Shown in pieces: positions 23,910 through 37,602 of a stretch of 64,000 bases of DNA. Source of the stretch: Polytrichum commune (taxonomy: Eukaryota > Streptophyta > Polytrichopsida > Polytrichales > Polytrichaceae); the NCBI GenBank assembly GCA_950295325.1, contig OX485803.1, positions 17,112,001 through 17,176,000 on the forward strand. The letters are read 5' to 3'. Positions within the stretch are counted from its first letter, which is position 1. Each line of letters starts with the position of its first letter. A model generated the notes under the pieces. It did no database searches, was not told the DNA's origin, and worked only from the letters and a program-made list of their open reading frames with translations. The position numbers and the translations under genes are program-made.

Positions 23910-24415
23910 GGGCCACTCCACACACGAGACTGAGAGCCCGTGACCATTACACTTCAAGCACTCTCATTTGGTGGAAAAGGCGGAGCCGGTCCAAGTTCAC
24001 TTCACACTATGCTTGAGGGACCAACGGAGTATGTGAATGCAAGATGGATGTAAAGTCTACATGGATTCCTACATGGCATTGAATGGATCATGCTTCATGA
24101 TCACTTGGATTATTTTCAAAACACACCTCTTGGAGGTAGGCCTAACACAAAACCAAACCAGGAGACCACGACACTCCGAACACTCACAACCGTTGATTTA
24201 TTCTATTCTATCATGGGCGAGGATCCGCATGAATAGAAATTCATTGAAATAGCATTCGGTCGAAGGCCCGGTCACATATGGCTTCACACTACACTTGAGA
24301 ACCCATGACCACACTACATGAGTTCGGAAGTATCTTGGAACAAGCCTTTATACACTTTCTTTTAGGCTCTCACAATTTCGTGGTCACGGCTCTTGGCTCG
24401 TGTGTGACGTGGCCC
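23910..24415. mobile_element. PIF/Harbinger-like MITE 2 (506 bp), abutting MITE 1
   Basis: It starts GGGCCACTCCACACACGAG and ends, inverted, GGGCCACGTCACACACGAG. The TIR similarity runs about 38 bp with a few mismatches, into GAGAGC(C)CGTGACCA. It is flanked by TAA at 23,907-23,909 (shared with MITE 1) and at 24,416-24,418. Internal sequence is unlike MITE 1 and is non-coding. Confidence 0.8.
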
Positions 24416-24418
24416 TAA

Positions 24419-25925
24419 ACACAACATTTCATGTGAGTTAGTATTTGAGACCTCACAATCGTGTATTCATGAGTTATAATAGAGTTGACATAGGGTTTTG
24501 ACCTTGAGGTAAGAAGGGGAAAAGTGGGGGGGGGGGTTTCCAACTAGGTTAATTAGTAGAGCTCCAAGAGCAACAACAAGACATGTAGGCCTGGCAAGGG
24601 GAGGATCTAAATAGTGTGGCAGCAGCTGCCAAGCCCAAGGCGGCGTCACGCTTCCCAAGAAAGCTTCCAAACCAGGTTCCCACTAAACTAGCCCCTCTAA
24701 ACTTAGCTGAACTGTCAGCAGCAGCAGCAGCCCTACTAAACCCCACACCCACATACACCCCCCTCACTTCAACGTAGCTTAAACCGCACTTGTTGTTAGT
24801 AGACCCTCCACCTAGCCCACTAATGTCTCCTTGTCATATCCTCTACCACTATGTACCCTCCAACCTCCCTAATATCACCACCAACGTGCACGAGATATGA
24901 AGGAGGTTTGGAGTGTTCACATGGATGTGTCATAATAGAGAATCAGTGTAGCAGCTCGTGACACAATGAAATTATACAAAGTCAACATGTCTTGCAGTAA
25001 TGACAACGTGATGTTGTGTGCAAGCGTGTGGTTTTGGGTTTTTGAGTGGTTTTTTTTTTTTTTAGTGTCAAGACATGTGGTGTATGGGAGGGAAGTGTGA
25101 CATTAAGGAGGGAGATTCAACCTGAGCGTTTTTGTTCCCTAGGGTTTTGGGATATAAGAAAGGGGTGGCATTACGGAGGTCAGGGGGTGTACTGCCTGAA
25201 GGTAGACATGCCTTATGCGCTTACTTGTTTTGATTGGACAACTATGGTTGAGTGGAATGTTGTTAGGCGGGGCTTCAAGAACGGATACCAAAAAGACGTG
25301 CATTTGGAAGAGGTTGAATCACGTGTTTAGATTGTGATATAATCTAGACATAAATTTGGGGGACTTTTATGGCGGATTCAATGAGCTTGAGAATAGGAAT
25401 TTGATAATGAATAAGATATTCGTACGAGCTTCGAAAAATCACGAGGAACGCCACTACGGTCTCAATTTGGATTTGCTAACCATCTTGTACCGAATGCTTG
25501 TTTCAAATTCTAGTAGAAGTGGGCTAGTCGGAAACAATAACCATTCAACTGTGCATCTAACTTGGAGGACATGTTTATAGTAGGGTCCAATACCAAAGAA
25601 GCTCCCGAAATCGACCAATCGTATTGGTTGAGAGCAAAGTTTGGACCCAAGGAGTTTACACTAGGGTCCAAGTCCAAGGTAATGAAAAAAAATGAAGTGG
25701 CATTCATGTGGTGTCACATTCCTGTCATAATGTTGGCGATCCCCATTCCAAGAGGGTTTGCCTCCTAGGTTGAGAAACCAATCTTCGAGTTTGGGTCTAG
25801 TCTTGAACATCTTGAATAGTAAGGTCCATTAAAAGATGGTAAGAGATGTTTTGAACCCAGAGTTCGAATCCCAATATGAATACATGAGTGTTGCTAACTC
25901 TTGCTTCCTACATCGACCATCCCAA
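24419..25925. other. Unassigned sequence
   Basis: A G-run lies at 24,526-24,536 and a GC-richer block at 24,540-24,800. Around 25,270-25,600 the sequence resembles 36,390-36,740 ('ctcaatttggattNgctaaccatct', 'gaagNgggct'), so it belongs to a dispersed repeat. No gene is recognised. Confidence 0.4.
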
Positions 25926-26150
25926 GTAGTGCGTGTTATTATTCGGAGCTACGCAACGCAATGACATCTTCATCAAGAGTTCAATTTCTACTAACGAAAA
26001 TTCAACATGTCGTTCAAACATTATAGACCATGAATGACTTTGCTTGGTAACATACGACATTCTCAATCAATAGTTATGGCACCGCGTGACTCCGAATAGT
26101 AACACGCGCTAAACGGGGACAATCAATGTAGGTCCCAAGTTCGGTGCCTA
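25925..26150. repeat. Dispersed repeat copy (relatives at 15.4 and 36.4 kb)
   Basis: Ordered similarity to 15,370-15,830 and 36,445-36,615, see the 15.4-kb entry. Same orientation in all three. Confidence 0.55.
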
Positions 26151-27280
26151 CCCTCTATATATGTACACGATACTATACTACCCTTTCATGTTCATGTACT
26201 GTGTGGCTTGTCTACTGATCCTCCTCAATGGCTCATGTCCTCGGGCCCCCCTTTCACTCTTAATCTTAGGCCAAGGACGGAGATGTACTCCTTATACCGA
26301 GAAAGGAGATTCGAAGCACGTGATGGAAACTTGGGCCCCGGACATGGGGGTGCGTGTTCCGCTTGATTTAGTAGTAGCTATGTGGACTACTAGTGGGGTT
26401 GGGACATGGGGATGGGGGGGGGGGGTTAGTGTTTCCGCTTGATTTAGTAGTAGCCATGCCACATGGATGGTGGATGCTCGAGGTTGGGGGTGAGAGGCCC
26501 CCTATGTAAATGTAGTCCGCCGTCCTACTTAGCGGATAGTTATTTGGTCCGGCGGAGCTTCAAAGTAGCTATGTAGGAGGGTTATAAGTCGCCTCATATG
26601 TAGCCGCCTTTTGACCCAATTGAGAGGATAAAGGTGCCCTAAAAGCACGGGGAGAATTATCTAGGCTATGCTTCCGAGGCGGGAGGAGGGGGGAATGAAG
26701 TGTTATTAAGCTAGTGGCCGACCGCGTTCACATCGCCAAGCCGGGTCGCCCGTTCTTGCTTTGGCCGAGAGGGTGATTCCCATGAACTTGGGAAGATAAA
26801 TTGGAGGTCATGCCCAATACGGAACGTACGTTGGTGTCCCCACGTAGTTTTCTTTTACAAACAATGCACCAGTATGAACACGTTGCTTGCAATTGTTCGA
26901 ATGCTCCAGTTTCATGTCCTCGATTGTTGATTGCACGTGAAAGACCACTTGGGCCAATGTGCTATCCTATACATAAAATTCCAATCGAATCTTTAATGAG
27001 CTAAATGTTCTCATGTGTTTGTCGGAGTTGGATCATGCTATCTCGAGATTGTAAACTAGAGGGAATTGATCACCTAGATGATGTCTAAAACGTACAAGTG
27101 AAGGAAGACATTGTGACCAATCAAGTTCAGTTTACATCAAGAGGAGGAGGAGGAGAATAAGAAGATGAATTTCCGTCTCCGTAGGAGGTTGGAGTGAATA
27201 GAGTGTATGTTCATAGAATATCCTAAGCCATGTCCTAATGGACAATGATATTAGACCTAAAATTACTTTACCCTTTGCAA
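26151..27280. other. GC-richer unassigned block
   Basis: A direct repeat of TTCCGCTTGATTTAGTAGTAG occurs at about 26,357 and 26,429, 72 bp apart, with a G-run (26,414-26,425) just upstream of the second copy. No protein motif is recognised. Confidence 0.45.
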
Positions 27281-27755
27281 GAAGTAGACACTACATTAGT
27301 ATCTAGTAACTAATAACCGGTAACAATGAGAACCAACCTGCAAGCATGGTTGTTGGATTAATGCAGTTTATTACTCACAAATTGTGAGATTTTAAGAGTG
27401 TGTTTTGGTACCAAATGGACACCGGGTCATTAGCTCCCTACTAGTTGGAAATGAGTGTTTGGTCCACCTTATTTTAGTCCAGGTTTGATTCATGTGTAGC
27501 TTGTTTCAGTTGATGTGGAAGTAGACACTATATTAGTATCTAGTAACCAATAACCGGTAACAATGAGAAGCAACCTGCAAGCATGGTTGTTGGATTAATG
27601 CAGTATATTAGTCATAAATTGTAGGATTTTAAGAGTGTGTTTTGGTACCAAATGGACACCTTAGCTCCCTACTGGTTGGAAATGAGTGTTTGTTCCATCT
27701 TATTTTAGTCCATGTTCAATTCATGTGTATCTTGTTTCAGTGGATGTGGATGTGG
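27281..27755. repeat. Tandem duplication, 237-bp unit
   Basis: GAAGTAGACACTA starts copies at 27,281 and 27,518. The copies match along their full length with scattered substitutions and one small deletion in copy 2. Copy 2 runs into a short (GTGGAT)n tract. Confidence 0.9.
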
Positions 27756-28039
27756 ATGTGGATGTACAATGAACCAATGCTACTATGTGAGCACATGCAA
27801 AAAATGTAATATTGACCTATCCTTGAACAATTGTTAATTGAGCTAAGACAATGGTTCGTGCCACTATCAAGAGGAGTTACCACATGGGTTTGAAATAACA
27901 TGGAACCCACATGGAGCTCACATCAAACAATAGTTCTCATGGTTTTTGTGTTTATATTCTTATTTTACAAATTGAAGCATAAACCTAGTGGACTACGAGA
28001 TGAATGTAATGATCCCATTGGGGTACAAATTAAGTCTCA

Positions 28040-28070
<31 letters not shown>

Positions 28071-31000
28071 CCAAACATAGTTGTTGTTTTTCACTGAGCC
28101 CCATATCTTTGGATGTGCCCAACTAAAAGTATGGGAGGCTTAGGGTTGGTTTAGACTACAATGAAGAAGTGCATCAATCATTCAAGAATTTCAACCCAAG
28201 ACAAGGTTATTTGAGGCAATGGTTGGTGTGGTGGACAAGAGGGAATAAACAACAAATAAATAATAAAAGCCTCAAGTTGGAGTTCTCTGGAGGGTGCCAA
28301 AGAAACTTGACCTCCAAAGGACTCCCCTAGCAAAAAGTATTGCCATGTTGGCAACCAATCCAATTTTACATCCATGCTCGAAGTTCTCCACCAGAGAAGG
28401 CTTGGCCGTAGTGGAAACCATGGCCGGTGAAGAACCCATTTTATGGCCAACCACATTGCTTTATACCCCTAGAATTCTTGACCGGTGGACTTCTTGACTG
28501 TAGTCCAAAGCAACACTTAATATTCAAATGGGTTGATTGGCATGTCCAACATGTGCATCATATGACATCTAAATCCGTGACATTTAAGCAAATACAACAA
28601 GTATTCAATTTCTAAAGCTCAAACATTTTTCACGTGCCTAGTAACACACATTGCATGTTCTTCTAAAATGTGAAGGTTGTAAGGCTAGAAAGTATGAACA
28701 ATATGAAGCAAAGTTGTTTGATTTGATGAACATACCTATTCATATGATTGTTGTCTTCAAATAACTTGGCAAACTTCTTGTAAGTATTGTTGGGTTTTGA
28801 AATAACTGAACTCTATAGAATTAAGGGTACATAGCCTTTAAATTGGACTTTGTGAGGTGTGTTGAGTACATGCAGGTTTATGACATACCAAGTTATGAGA
28901 GATTCAAAATAATTGAAATGCTTATGGATGTCATGTTAAGAATTGGCAGTTGAATGCTAGACGACATTAGTTTTCAATATTCATGTGTGAATATGGTATG
29001 TGGTGTTGACAAGTCAAGTTTCATTGAACGGTGACTTAATGTGAGTTTCCCATGAAATATGGGTGTCTAAATTTATAGCAATCGAAATTGAATATAATAG
29101 GAACCAAACAATGTAGAAATTGCATGAAAAACTTGCATGAACAACATTCATAATGTATATGGAAAATACAAGAGAATATTCTATAGAAATATTGTCAGTC
29201 TCATGGAACATTGTTATGAATATGAATAATGCTATGTGTATGTGAGCTTATTTGTAATGTTGAAAGATGATAGTTGGACATGAGAACTACCTTTCACAAG
29301 AATTCAATGCTTTTCTTCCAATCAAACTATGGAAAGTGTGCACAAGTTGCACACAATTTATGAAACTTTAGATTTGGTTTTGTTTCTCACAAGTAGTTAC
29401 ATACACAATCTCTTGCCACACAAAAAAATTGTACAAGTGTCATGTGATTTGCATCTCCATCTATCCTTCTAGAATTTCTCATTGTCCCCAAAAAAGGTCC
29501 CAATGCTTATTGCACACAAATGGTTGAGACTTGCCATGTGATGATATTCTATTTGGTAGAAAATGTTGGGCCAAGGATTTGTGGTGTCTACATTAACTTG
29601 TTTATTGAAAAGGTGAAAATGCAATACACTTTCTACATAGCTTGAAAAATCATATTTTACAATTTCCAAATGGTTCAACGGGGTTCAACTCCAAAATAGC
29701 ATAAGAGACCCCCAATCAGTTTAGGTGGCATGATTGGAATGAAGCGGCCCTCAATCTTAGAGGAGATTTATTTTTAATATTACCTCTTCATTGATGATGG
29801 ATGAGTTTACATATATGTCACAAAGTCCAACCCTAAAGCATTGTAAGGTGGAACAACGTACTCAAGAAATGGTCCATGTAGTAGTGTGGTAAACAATTAT
29901 GGAATCACAAGTGGATTAATCACGAGTTCACCACACATCTCTGTGGAGTTGATATAACATGGAAAACGATATTACAAATCTCATACATGATTTCATGTGT
30001 TCTTCCAAATAGTTGGGGTTCATGGTGTCTATATAAAATCATAAATCATGGATGAAGGGGTTACAATATTAGCAAAACCCCTACAAGGTGTAGGGATTCT
30101 TCATTCCAACTAGACCCCACAATACCAATTATGGAGTTGAATATTTGAGGAATACTCACCCCATGCTATATAAAGTTCATTAGATTTTTACATTCCTAAT
30201 GGACAAATTAACACGTATATCATGAATCCTTGACGCTTCCAACCCTCCACACGGACTTGGGGGGGGGGGAGGGGGGCACTACATGAGAGCAAGGAATGAG
30301 CTTGTTTTATTCCCATAAAAAAGAAAGAAAGAAGAAGAAGAAGTGAAATTTCAACAACTCATACAAACAAGAAGTTTGAAAGCATTTTCGTATAAAATAT
30401 ATTGGACGAATTTTATTGAAAAGAAAAAGAAAAAGAAGTGTTAGAACCATGACAAGGGTTTCTAGTAGTAGAGGTACCATTCATTTGCAAAATAGGAATG
30501 TTGGAGAAGGCTAAAAGTGGACAGTTGGATTGAGTTCACTTTAATTGATTCTCAAAGGGGGGGGGGGGGGAGGGGTAAGACATGACACCATTGTTACAAC
30601 AATCTCGATGACTTGCTCAAAAGCTATATTTATCACATGTTGACAACTTTACTAGGATGCAAGAGTTTGTAGAGAATCAACATTAAGAAATTTTGAGGTT
30701 TTTCAACCTCTAGTGTTATTTAGTGATTTAAATATAAAGCTCTAAGCTTGAGACATTTGTTTTCTCTTTATTTGTTTATAATTGAAGGAGCATATGGTGC
30801 TATACTGTCATGCGGTCTTTGCCATGTGGACTATATGCTTGAGGCTAGTGACATGCTTGTGTTTTTTTGCAATGATAGATGTTGAGTTTTCATAGCCCTT
30901 TGAAACTTGTATTGTTTGTTTCAATGTTGTGATTTTTTTGTAATATTTGGAGGGTTGAAGTGCTTGTTGGCACCCTGTTGGTGCCATGTTACAAAATCAT

Positions 31001-31385
31001 GTTTTGTTGTTTTCTAAGAATCTAATTGAAATAATTTTTGTATGCAATATACAATATGATAAAACAAATGCACCATCATTCATAATAAAATCAACCCGTG
31101 TATAAAAGCCACGATGTGACAATAATATAATTGAAGGGTCCCCAAAAAATCTATTGAAAAAAAACCCCACTAAATACCTCTTGCTAACACGCATGTTCAT
31201 AATTCTACACAATGTGCAGCCCCCGTCCCGTCCACACATATTCAGTTACCCAACACCTACCAAGCGGATGGTAAAAACTTGTCTCTTCTCATACACGGCA
31301 TAATACATCCCAAGTAAAATGGGTCGGAAGAATCATGAGCATGTGGAATGTTGCATATAAACACTATTGCAAGGAGCAAACACGG
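27756..31385. other. AT-rich unassigned sequence
   Basis: (TA)n lies at 28,041-28,068. G-runs lie at 30,259-30,276 and 30,557-30,575. Opposed frames around 28,180-28,615 carry no motif I know. No gene recognised. Confidence 0.5.
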
Positions 31386-31389
31386 TCAA

Positions 31390-31990
31390 GTTTACAAAGG
31401 AAATGCTATGGTATACTAACCATAATTCTTTTGGTCAAATGCCTAAAAGTAGTAGGAAAGTGTTGTTTATTGAAATTGAAGTTTTTATCAGGATTCCCTC
31501 TATTGTTGTGTTAGATACCCAAATATAGAATATCAAGATGAGATCTTCAAAACTTATCATCAAAAATATTGCTCAAAAGGTAATGGTTGAATATGGTTTT
31601 GGACATAGATTTCATGACCTTCAATATTTTATAGTTGGATTTTTTTTCATATTCCTTGAATTTGTTATAAACTTGAGGGCACCATTACAAAAATTTGTAG
31701 AAAAAACATCAATTTTATGTAATTTTATCATTTTTTAAAAATTAGACAAATTACTTGTTCAACACATCTACTTGCACCATCTTCTAGAATATGTAGACTT
31801 TTTCTTGGAATTGGTTTTGTCAACATAAATTGCTTGGCTTTGTAGATTAATGTGTTTATGATTCTTTCCTTCACAAAACTCAAAATTAGTATATATTTCT
31901 AGATCACTTTCACGTAAACCTATACGGGGAAATGGAGTTGTGTAGTTGACCGTGCTTGCACCCTCAATGCTCCAACGATTGATTGAATAA
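31390..31990. repeat. Dispersed repeat, inverted partner of 3.8-4.4 kb
   Basis: It matches the reverse complement of 3,790-4,430 along about 600 bp, diverged. No coding capacity. Confidence 0.6.
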
Positions 31991-33345
31991 GTCGCCTTGG
32001 GTATAGCAACATTTACACTAAACTATGTTATTAATGTCACCAATTAATTTAGACAAAATAATGACACTTGTGATGTGCATTGTGAAATTTCAACACATCT
32101 TAAAAGATGCAACAAATTCCATGAGTCGGCACCACTAATGTTGTTGCGTGAGACTAACAATAGATACTAGGGTATTTCTTACTTAAATTTTGAAATTTAT
32201 TCAAGAATGTGTGTGGAAATTACCATATAGTGATGTTTGGATTGATACAAAAAAATTCTAAATCCGAAGGAATTTGTCACTTGTATCACTTGTATCCACA
32301 TTGGCAAAGACACTATGAAATCCTCCATGGATACTACCTTGGACGCTTGAAGTCCTAGACCAAGCATCAATCTATAGGGACTTGTGTGTGAGCATTGTGA
32401 AAAATAGGAAGTCCAAAAGAATCGATACATGAAGTTGAATTACCAACATGTGCTTTCCAAGAACTATGGGAATGAAGTGGGGTCTTACCATTAGATGACT
32501 AAAAATAATATGAATCTTGTTTGAAATTTAAGGCCATAAAACCATCTAGTGCCCGTTAACAAGTGGTAGATCACACAATCCATGTATTGCATCCAATGGA
32601 TGCTTCCTCCAACCAATTTCACTAGAGTTCTACCAATCCACCACACGTGCACATAAGTGTTGAATCCAAGTTATGAATCCTCCGACCAATTTCCTTTGAA
32701 CGTTCCAAAAACGATCCACCAATCTCATGAACTTGTAGGTAACAACCACAATTCATTCAATACTAGGCGTTATAGTGGGGCCATATCTTGTTCAAAACCA
32801 TGGCATTGGTAGAATGTTCTTGTGATAGGTTGGAACGTTCATCAATTTCCGTAGCTTGGAAGTTAGAGCCACTTCACATTAGAGATTGAGGGTCCATGAC
32901 CTTTGAATTTTTAATCTTTTAGTAATGGAATAGCTTGCAAAGGTCAAACATATGTATGACATCAAATGGATAGTGTTTCATGGTCCTCTAAAGTTTATTA
33001 TACTATCTTGGGGTAAGTCTACCGAATGACAAGACTTTGCCAATCCCTGGAATGAGTTATTGCATTTCATCAAGTGGATATCAATGAAGTAGCATTTTGG
33101 TGAGGGCCCAATTATCTATGACTATATACTGCTCTTGTAAGCATGTGCCCTCACCACAATGGTCTTGGAATTTAAAGCTTGGGACAAACTTTGGTTGGTT
33201 TTGTTGGCCTCCATAACCTTTTATTCATGGCCTTTGATTTTACTACATGAACTTAGTCCACTTAATAATTGCAATTTCAAACTTCAAAAGCTCATAAATT
33301 AACTCCAAATCTATAACCTATATTTGGTATCACAAGGTACTAGGT
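31991..33345. other. AT-rich unassigned sequence
   Basis: No gene, array or recognisable element. Confidence 0.45.
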
Positions 33346-33361
33346 TCAAGTGTGCTCACCA

Positions 33362-33430
33362 ACTAGTGAAAGTCTAGTTGGTAGCGCATCCACTTCTTTA
33401 AGGCGTGACATGGAGGTCATATTGCCATCA
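33362..33430 (+). repeat. tRNA-like sequence, possible SINE remnant
   Basis: The stretch AGTCTAGTTGGTAGCGCATC has the spacing and composition of a tRNA D-arm with A box, and it is followed by a variable part that could be an anticodon arm. A GGTTCAAGT-like B box occurs upstream, not downstream, so it is not a working tRNA gene. A SINE head or tRNA pseudogene is the best reading. Confidence 0.35.
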
Positions 33431-36400
33431 AAGGCTTGTTATAACAAGAAGTTGTCTAAGTTGGGTTTACAATTAGGTCTCACTCCAATCCACATGGATG
33501 AGATAGTCCACTTGGAAAGTTACACGGCCAAAGCTACATGTAACATTCTCCCCGTTTTAGGATGGTTATTCTTGACCACTTTTTTGACATAGGCCTAGTG
33601 GGATTTTTCAAGACATTCATGCCTTAAATCTTACAATTGGCAATTCTATCTATTAATCCATCTTGCAAATCATATTGTTGATATATAGGTAAATAAACAT
33701 AATCTCTTGCTATAGCCCCTTTTGGATTTGCACCGAGACCATGCAAATTACAATTGCATTCTTGTTTTGTTTGGAACCCATGGTTTCCATGGTCAAATCA
33801 ACAAATTGGTTTGAAGCGGTCCATCTCTATGGTCTTGGTGTACAATTGGTAACACGTATATATCTATATATCTATATATATCTATATATCTATATCTATA
33901 TATATAGAGTGGTTACATATATTATTATACTGATATTCCAATTTGATATCATTTGAGTCCATATACAACACAAAAATCTTCGTGCCTACGTAAAATTATC
34001 CTAGTATCAACATGGTACTAGAATGTTACGTATTGACCCAAATAACAATTGGTATGAAAAGATTGTTTCCTATTACGATACCCATAAAGTATCAATGTTT
34101 TATCTATATTACAAAGTTGATACCTATAATGTAGGTTCTTTAATATCATTATTAATAGTGTGTATTACATCATTCAAATCTATACTAGTCCAATTGGTTT
34201 AGACCACCCCTAGGTCCAGTAGTATGTGTCAAGGTGTCAAGGTTTTTTTGATAAAATTATGATAATTTGTGATAGTTTATTTGAATTTTTAATTTAATAA
34301 CTTATCTAGATATACTAATTAAATTATTAATTATAAAAATTTGGTAGGTACAAGATCTAGGCCTCAAATTTTGAAATATTGCAAGAGAGTGTGCCTTGTG
34401 TCTGACATCAAATATCCATATAGAGATGCATTTCTCACCTAGAATTCAACTTAACATACCAATACTCGTACCGTTATGTTTGCATATTCTTTGTGACATT
34501 ATTATACGATATACATATCTTACACTAAACATTCCCAAGAACACGAGTCTCAAGAAGAATCTTCAAATGTAGTGCTCATGTAGAGAATATATGGGTTTCA
34601 GGGAGGATCCAAAGGTGATCTTTGGTCAAACAATGTAGCACTATATTGTGTGGAGGGGGTCAATTGGGATAATAAACACGAATAAAATTTGGCTCCATAA
34701 TGTTAGGGATTGTTATCCACCAATGTTGTAGTAAAAATCACACAAATACAATCCCCTTGATATACATAGACATCCCTCAATAGATGTGGTCATGTTGTGG
34801 GCCCTAGTGCAATTTTGGATGTTAGATCAATTTGAGAAATGATTTAGTATATAGTTAGCAATTGCTTATCACAAAGGGTTCCATTTGAAGATCTTAAATT
34901 GACATTGGGATGCAAACATTATATTATGCACGAGGGGTGAGTGCGGATTTTTTTCTTCACACAATATTTTGACCGTGTCAACTGTCAAGGGTTATTGAAC
35001 CACTAATGGTATGTGCATTTTGAGCAAGGAGTCCCATCTCATCAAAACACTTAGACATTATGGTGTAAGTTTGGTACTCGAAGATTCCAAGCTCCATTGA
35101 ATGGTTTGTGTAATAGTTTGTATAATCCCCTAACAAGTATTGAAGCCAAATTTCACTTTGTCTATGAGGTTGAAACCACATATAACACATCGGCCTAATA
35201 CAAAGAGGAAGTAAAACTAAGGCTATCTATGCGTAACAATGGTGATCATGTATGCACGGTATATATATATATATATATATATATTTATTTATTTAATCTA
35301 GATCATTGAAACAAACCCAAACCTATCTAAATTTCATTCTCTCACCCAAAGTGGTACGATTAAGAGAATACAATCATTTATAGATTGTATTCAAGAGATA
35401 GTCACTTTTTGAGTCATCTTAAAATAAAACAAAATGTCCTTAAACACTTCCGTATGACATTTGTTCAATATCTACATCACATACAACCTGCTTGTGCATT
35501 AGATTTGTTATTTGGGTGGTGAAAAATAGGTAGTAGGCATTGTGGGGGTGGAAACAAAGCATGTAACAAGCTCCAAGCTCCCCTCACGCCCGTCATCATC
35601 TTTTGAAACCCTTTCATATTTACAATTTTTATTAGGTAACACGTTAGACTATTTTGGAATTTCTAAGCTTATTTCAATTTCATTTCTAGAAGAAAAAACA
35701 CTACGGGTTGTAGACTATTTGCAGAGATTTTGTGATGGTTGAATGAGAAGTATGCTTATATACGATGATTCCCTCCCTCTAGCATGGGACATGTTTTCAA
35801 TATGAATGGATGAAAGAGTATGGATGCCATGCAATTTCCTCTCGTTGAAACCCTAAATGGCTGAGGGCTGAGATACAATGACTTGAGAAATAATTGTGCT
35901 AAAATGGAACATCCCTCAGGTTGTTGTGCATCGTGAAATTTTGAAGGCACTCCCTTGGGGGTAGTGCCCGAAAATTTCAAAATTCATGACCAAGGAGCAT
36001 TCTCCTTGAGTAAAGCCCTTTCTATTTTTTTATAAGTAAACACCATACAACATGCCCTTTTTCTATGTATGAAGGGCACTTTGTGTAAAACATCATTTGG
36101 GGAAATATTCTGCACTGACATTTTGCCCTCCGTTTTTAAATGAATGCATTTTGCTCTATAATGGCAAACATTGACCAAAGTAGAAATGTCTAATTCAAGT
36201 ACTTATCTTAATCATATACCTATATTTCAACGGTATGTGGTTTTATGCGACCTCAAGAACATACCCTAAAAAGATATGTGTTTACAAGATATTAGGTCGT
36301 GTGCTCAAAATGTGATAGCCATTTATCTAAGTTCAGTAATTAACTTAAGCGGGGGGGGGGGAACCTATGACCATTTAATAAGCATGAAAATCTTCACTTT

Positions 36401-36440
36401 GAGAATGAACATGACATTTATACAAGCTTAAAAAATTACC
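33431..36440. other. AT-rich unassigned sequence with AT microsatellites
   Basis: TATATC/TA repeats lie at 33,858-33,907 and (TA)n at 35,261-35,284. A G-run lies at 36,351-36,360. No gene recognised. Confidence 0.5.
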
Positions 36441-36444
36441 AAGA

Positions 36445-36740
36445 AAGTACTTATTATTTGGAATTATGCAATGTTATATCTATTTATTTCACATCTCATA
36501 TTTTACCAACAAATGTCAAATTGGTTGTTTGGACATTATAAAACATGAACAAATTTATTTGGTAAAAAAAGTACATTGATAATAAAAGATATAGCACTGT
36601 GTGAATCCAAATAGGAAGTGACACTAAATATCATAATTTAGTGTAGCTACGGCCTCAAATTGGATTCGCTAACCATCTCGTAATAGTATTGTGGTTCACA
36701 TCCTAGAAGAAGCGGGCTTGTTAGGAAACATAACCATATA
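36445..36740. repeat. Dispersed repeat copy (relatives at 15.4, 25.3-26.1 kb)
   Basis: 36,445-36,615 resembles 25,925-26,130. 36,650-36,740 resembles 25,460-25,560, but the two blocks are in the reverse order, so a rearrangement separates the copies. Contains the word GACACTAAATATCATAATTTAGTGTAG at 36,621-36,647, itself a near palindrome like the ends of the 20.1-kb candidate MITE. Confidence 0.45.
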
Positions 36741-36999
36741 GGACATATCTACATGAACCCAAAACAAAGAAGGTCTTTGGTAGTATGTGCATTATTAGAT
36801 TGCTATGAATGCAAAACTTGGAGATTAATCATAAGTTATGTGGATGTTATTTGGTTTGTTTTTCATGTTCTCCAACTTCCACCAATTGTATTTACACAAC
36901 AATGCTCATGTTGCATTAGTAAATCTACAATGAAACATTTTCACAAATACGGGATTGAAATCCGGATCTCCCCTTATTTAGTTAAGCTTAACGGAAGTC

Positions 37000-37602
37000 C
37001 ATGTTTGTCGATTTCTTACATGGATACATAGGTCCTCCCAATTATGTTCATTATTGAGTGTAGAGTGGTTTATCATATTCGAAGACGTAGGCCAATCACT
37101 TTCAAACATACGTCTTTACGATGTTTGCTCTTTGATCCCTCACCGAACCCACATACCAATCAAATGTAGGGGTCCGACTACTACTTAAGAAATGGGCCGC
37201 TTATCAAGAAAACGCATGTTTGTGGATTTCTTACATGGATACGTAGGCCCTCCCAGTTTTGTTCACTATTGAGTGTAGAGTAGTTATTCAGTATTTGAAG
37301 ACGCAATCCAATCTCTTTCAAACATGCGTCTTTACGATGTTTGCTCTTCGATCCACACCAAACCCACATACCAATCAAATGTAGGGGCCCGATTGCTACT
37401 TAAGAAATGGACCGCTTATCAAGAAAACGCATGTTTGTCGATTTCTTACATGGATACATAGGGCCCTCCCAGTTTTGTTCACTATTGAGTGTAGAGTAGT
37501 TTATCATATTTGAAGACGCAGTCCAATCTCTTTCAAACATGCGTCTTTACGATGTTTGCTCTTTGATCCCTCACCGAACCCACATACCAATCAAATGTAA
37601 GG
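37000..37602. repeat. Tandem array, 215-bp unit, about 2.8 copies
   Basis: CATGTTTGTCGATTTCTTAC (third base from the end varies) begins units at about 37,000, 37,215 and 37,430, exactly 215 bp apart. The last copy stops near 37,602, about 110 bp before the open region of the dCTP pyrophosphatase locus. Substitution differences are few, so the expansion is recent. Confidence 0.92.

Noticed and set aside
25855-25880. tRNA B box (GAGTTCGAATCCC)
   Set aside because: No A box at the right distance and no cloverleaf could be drawn.
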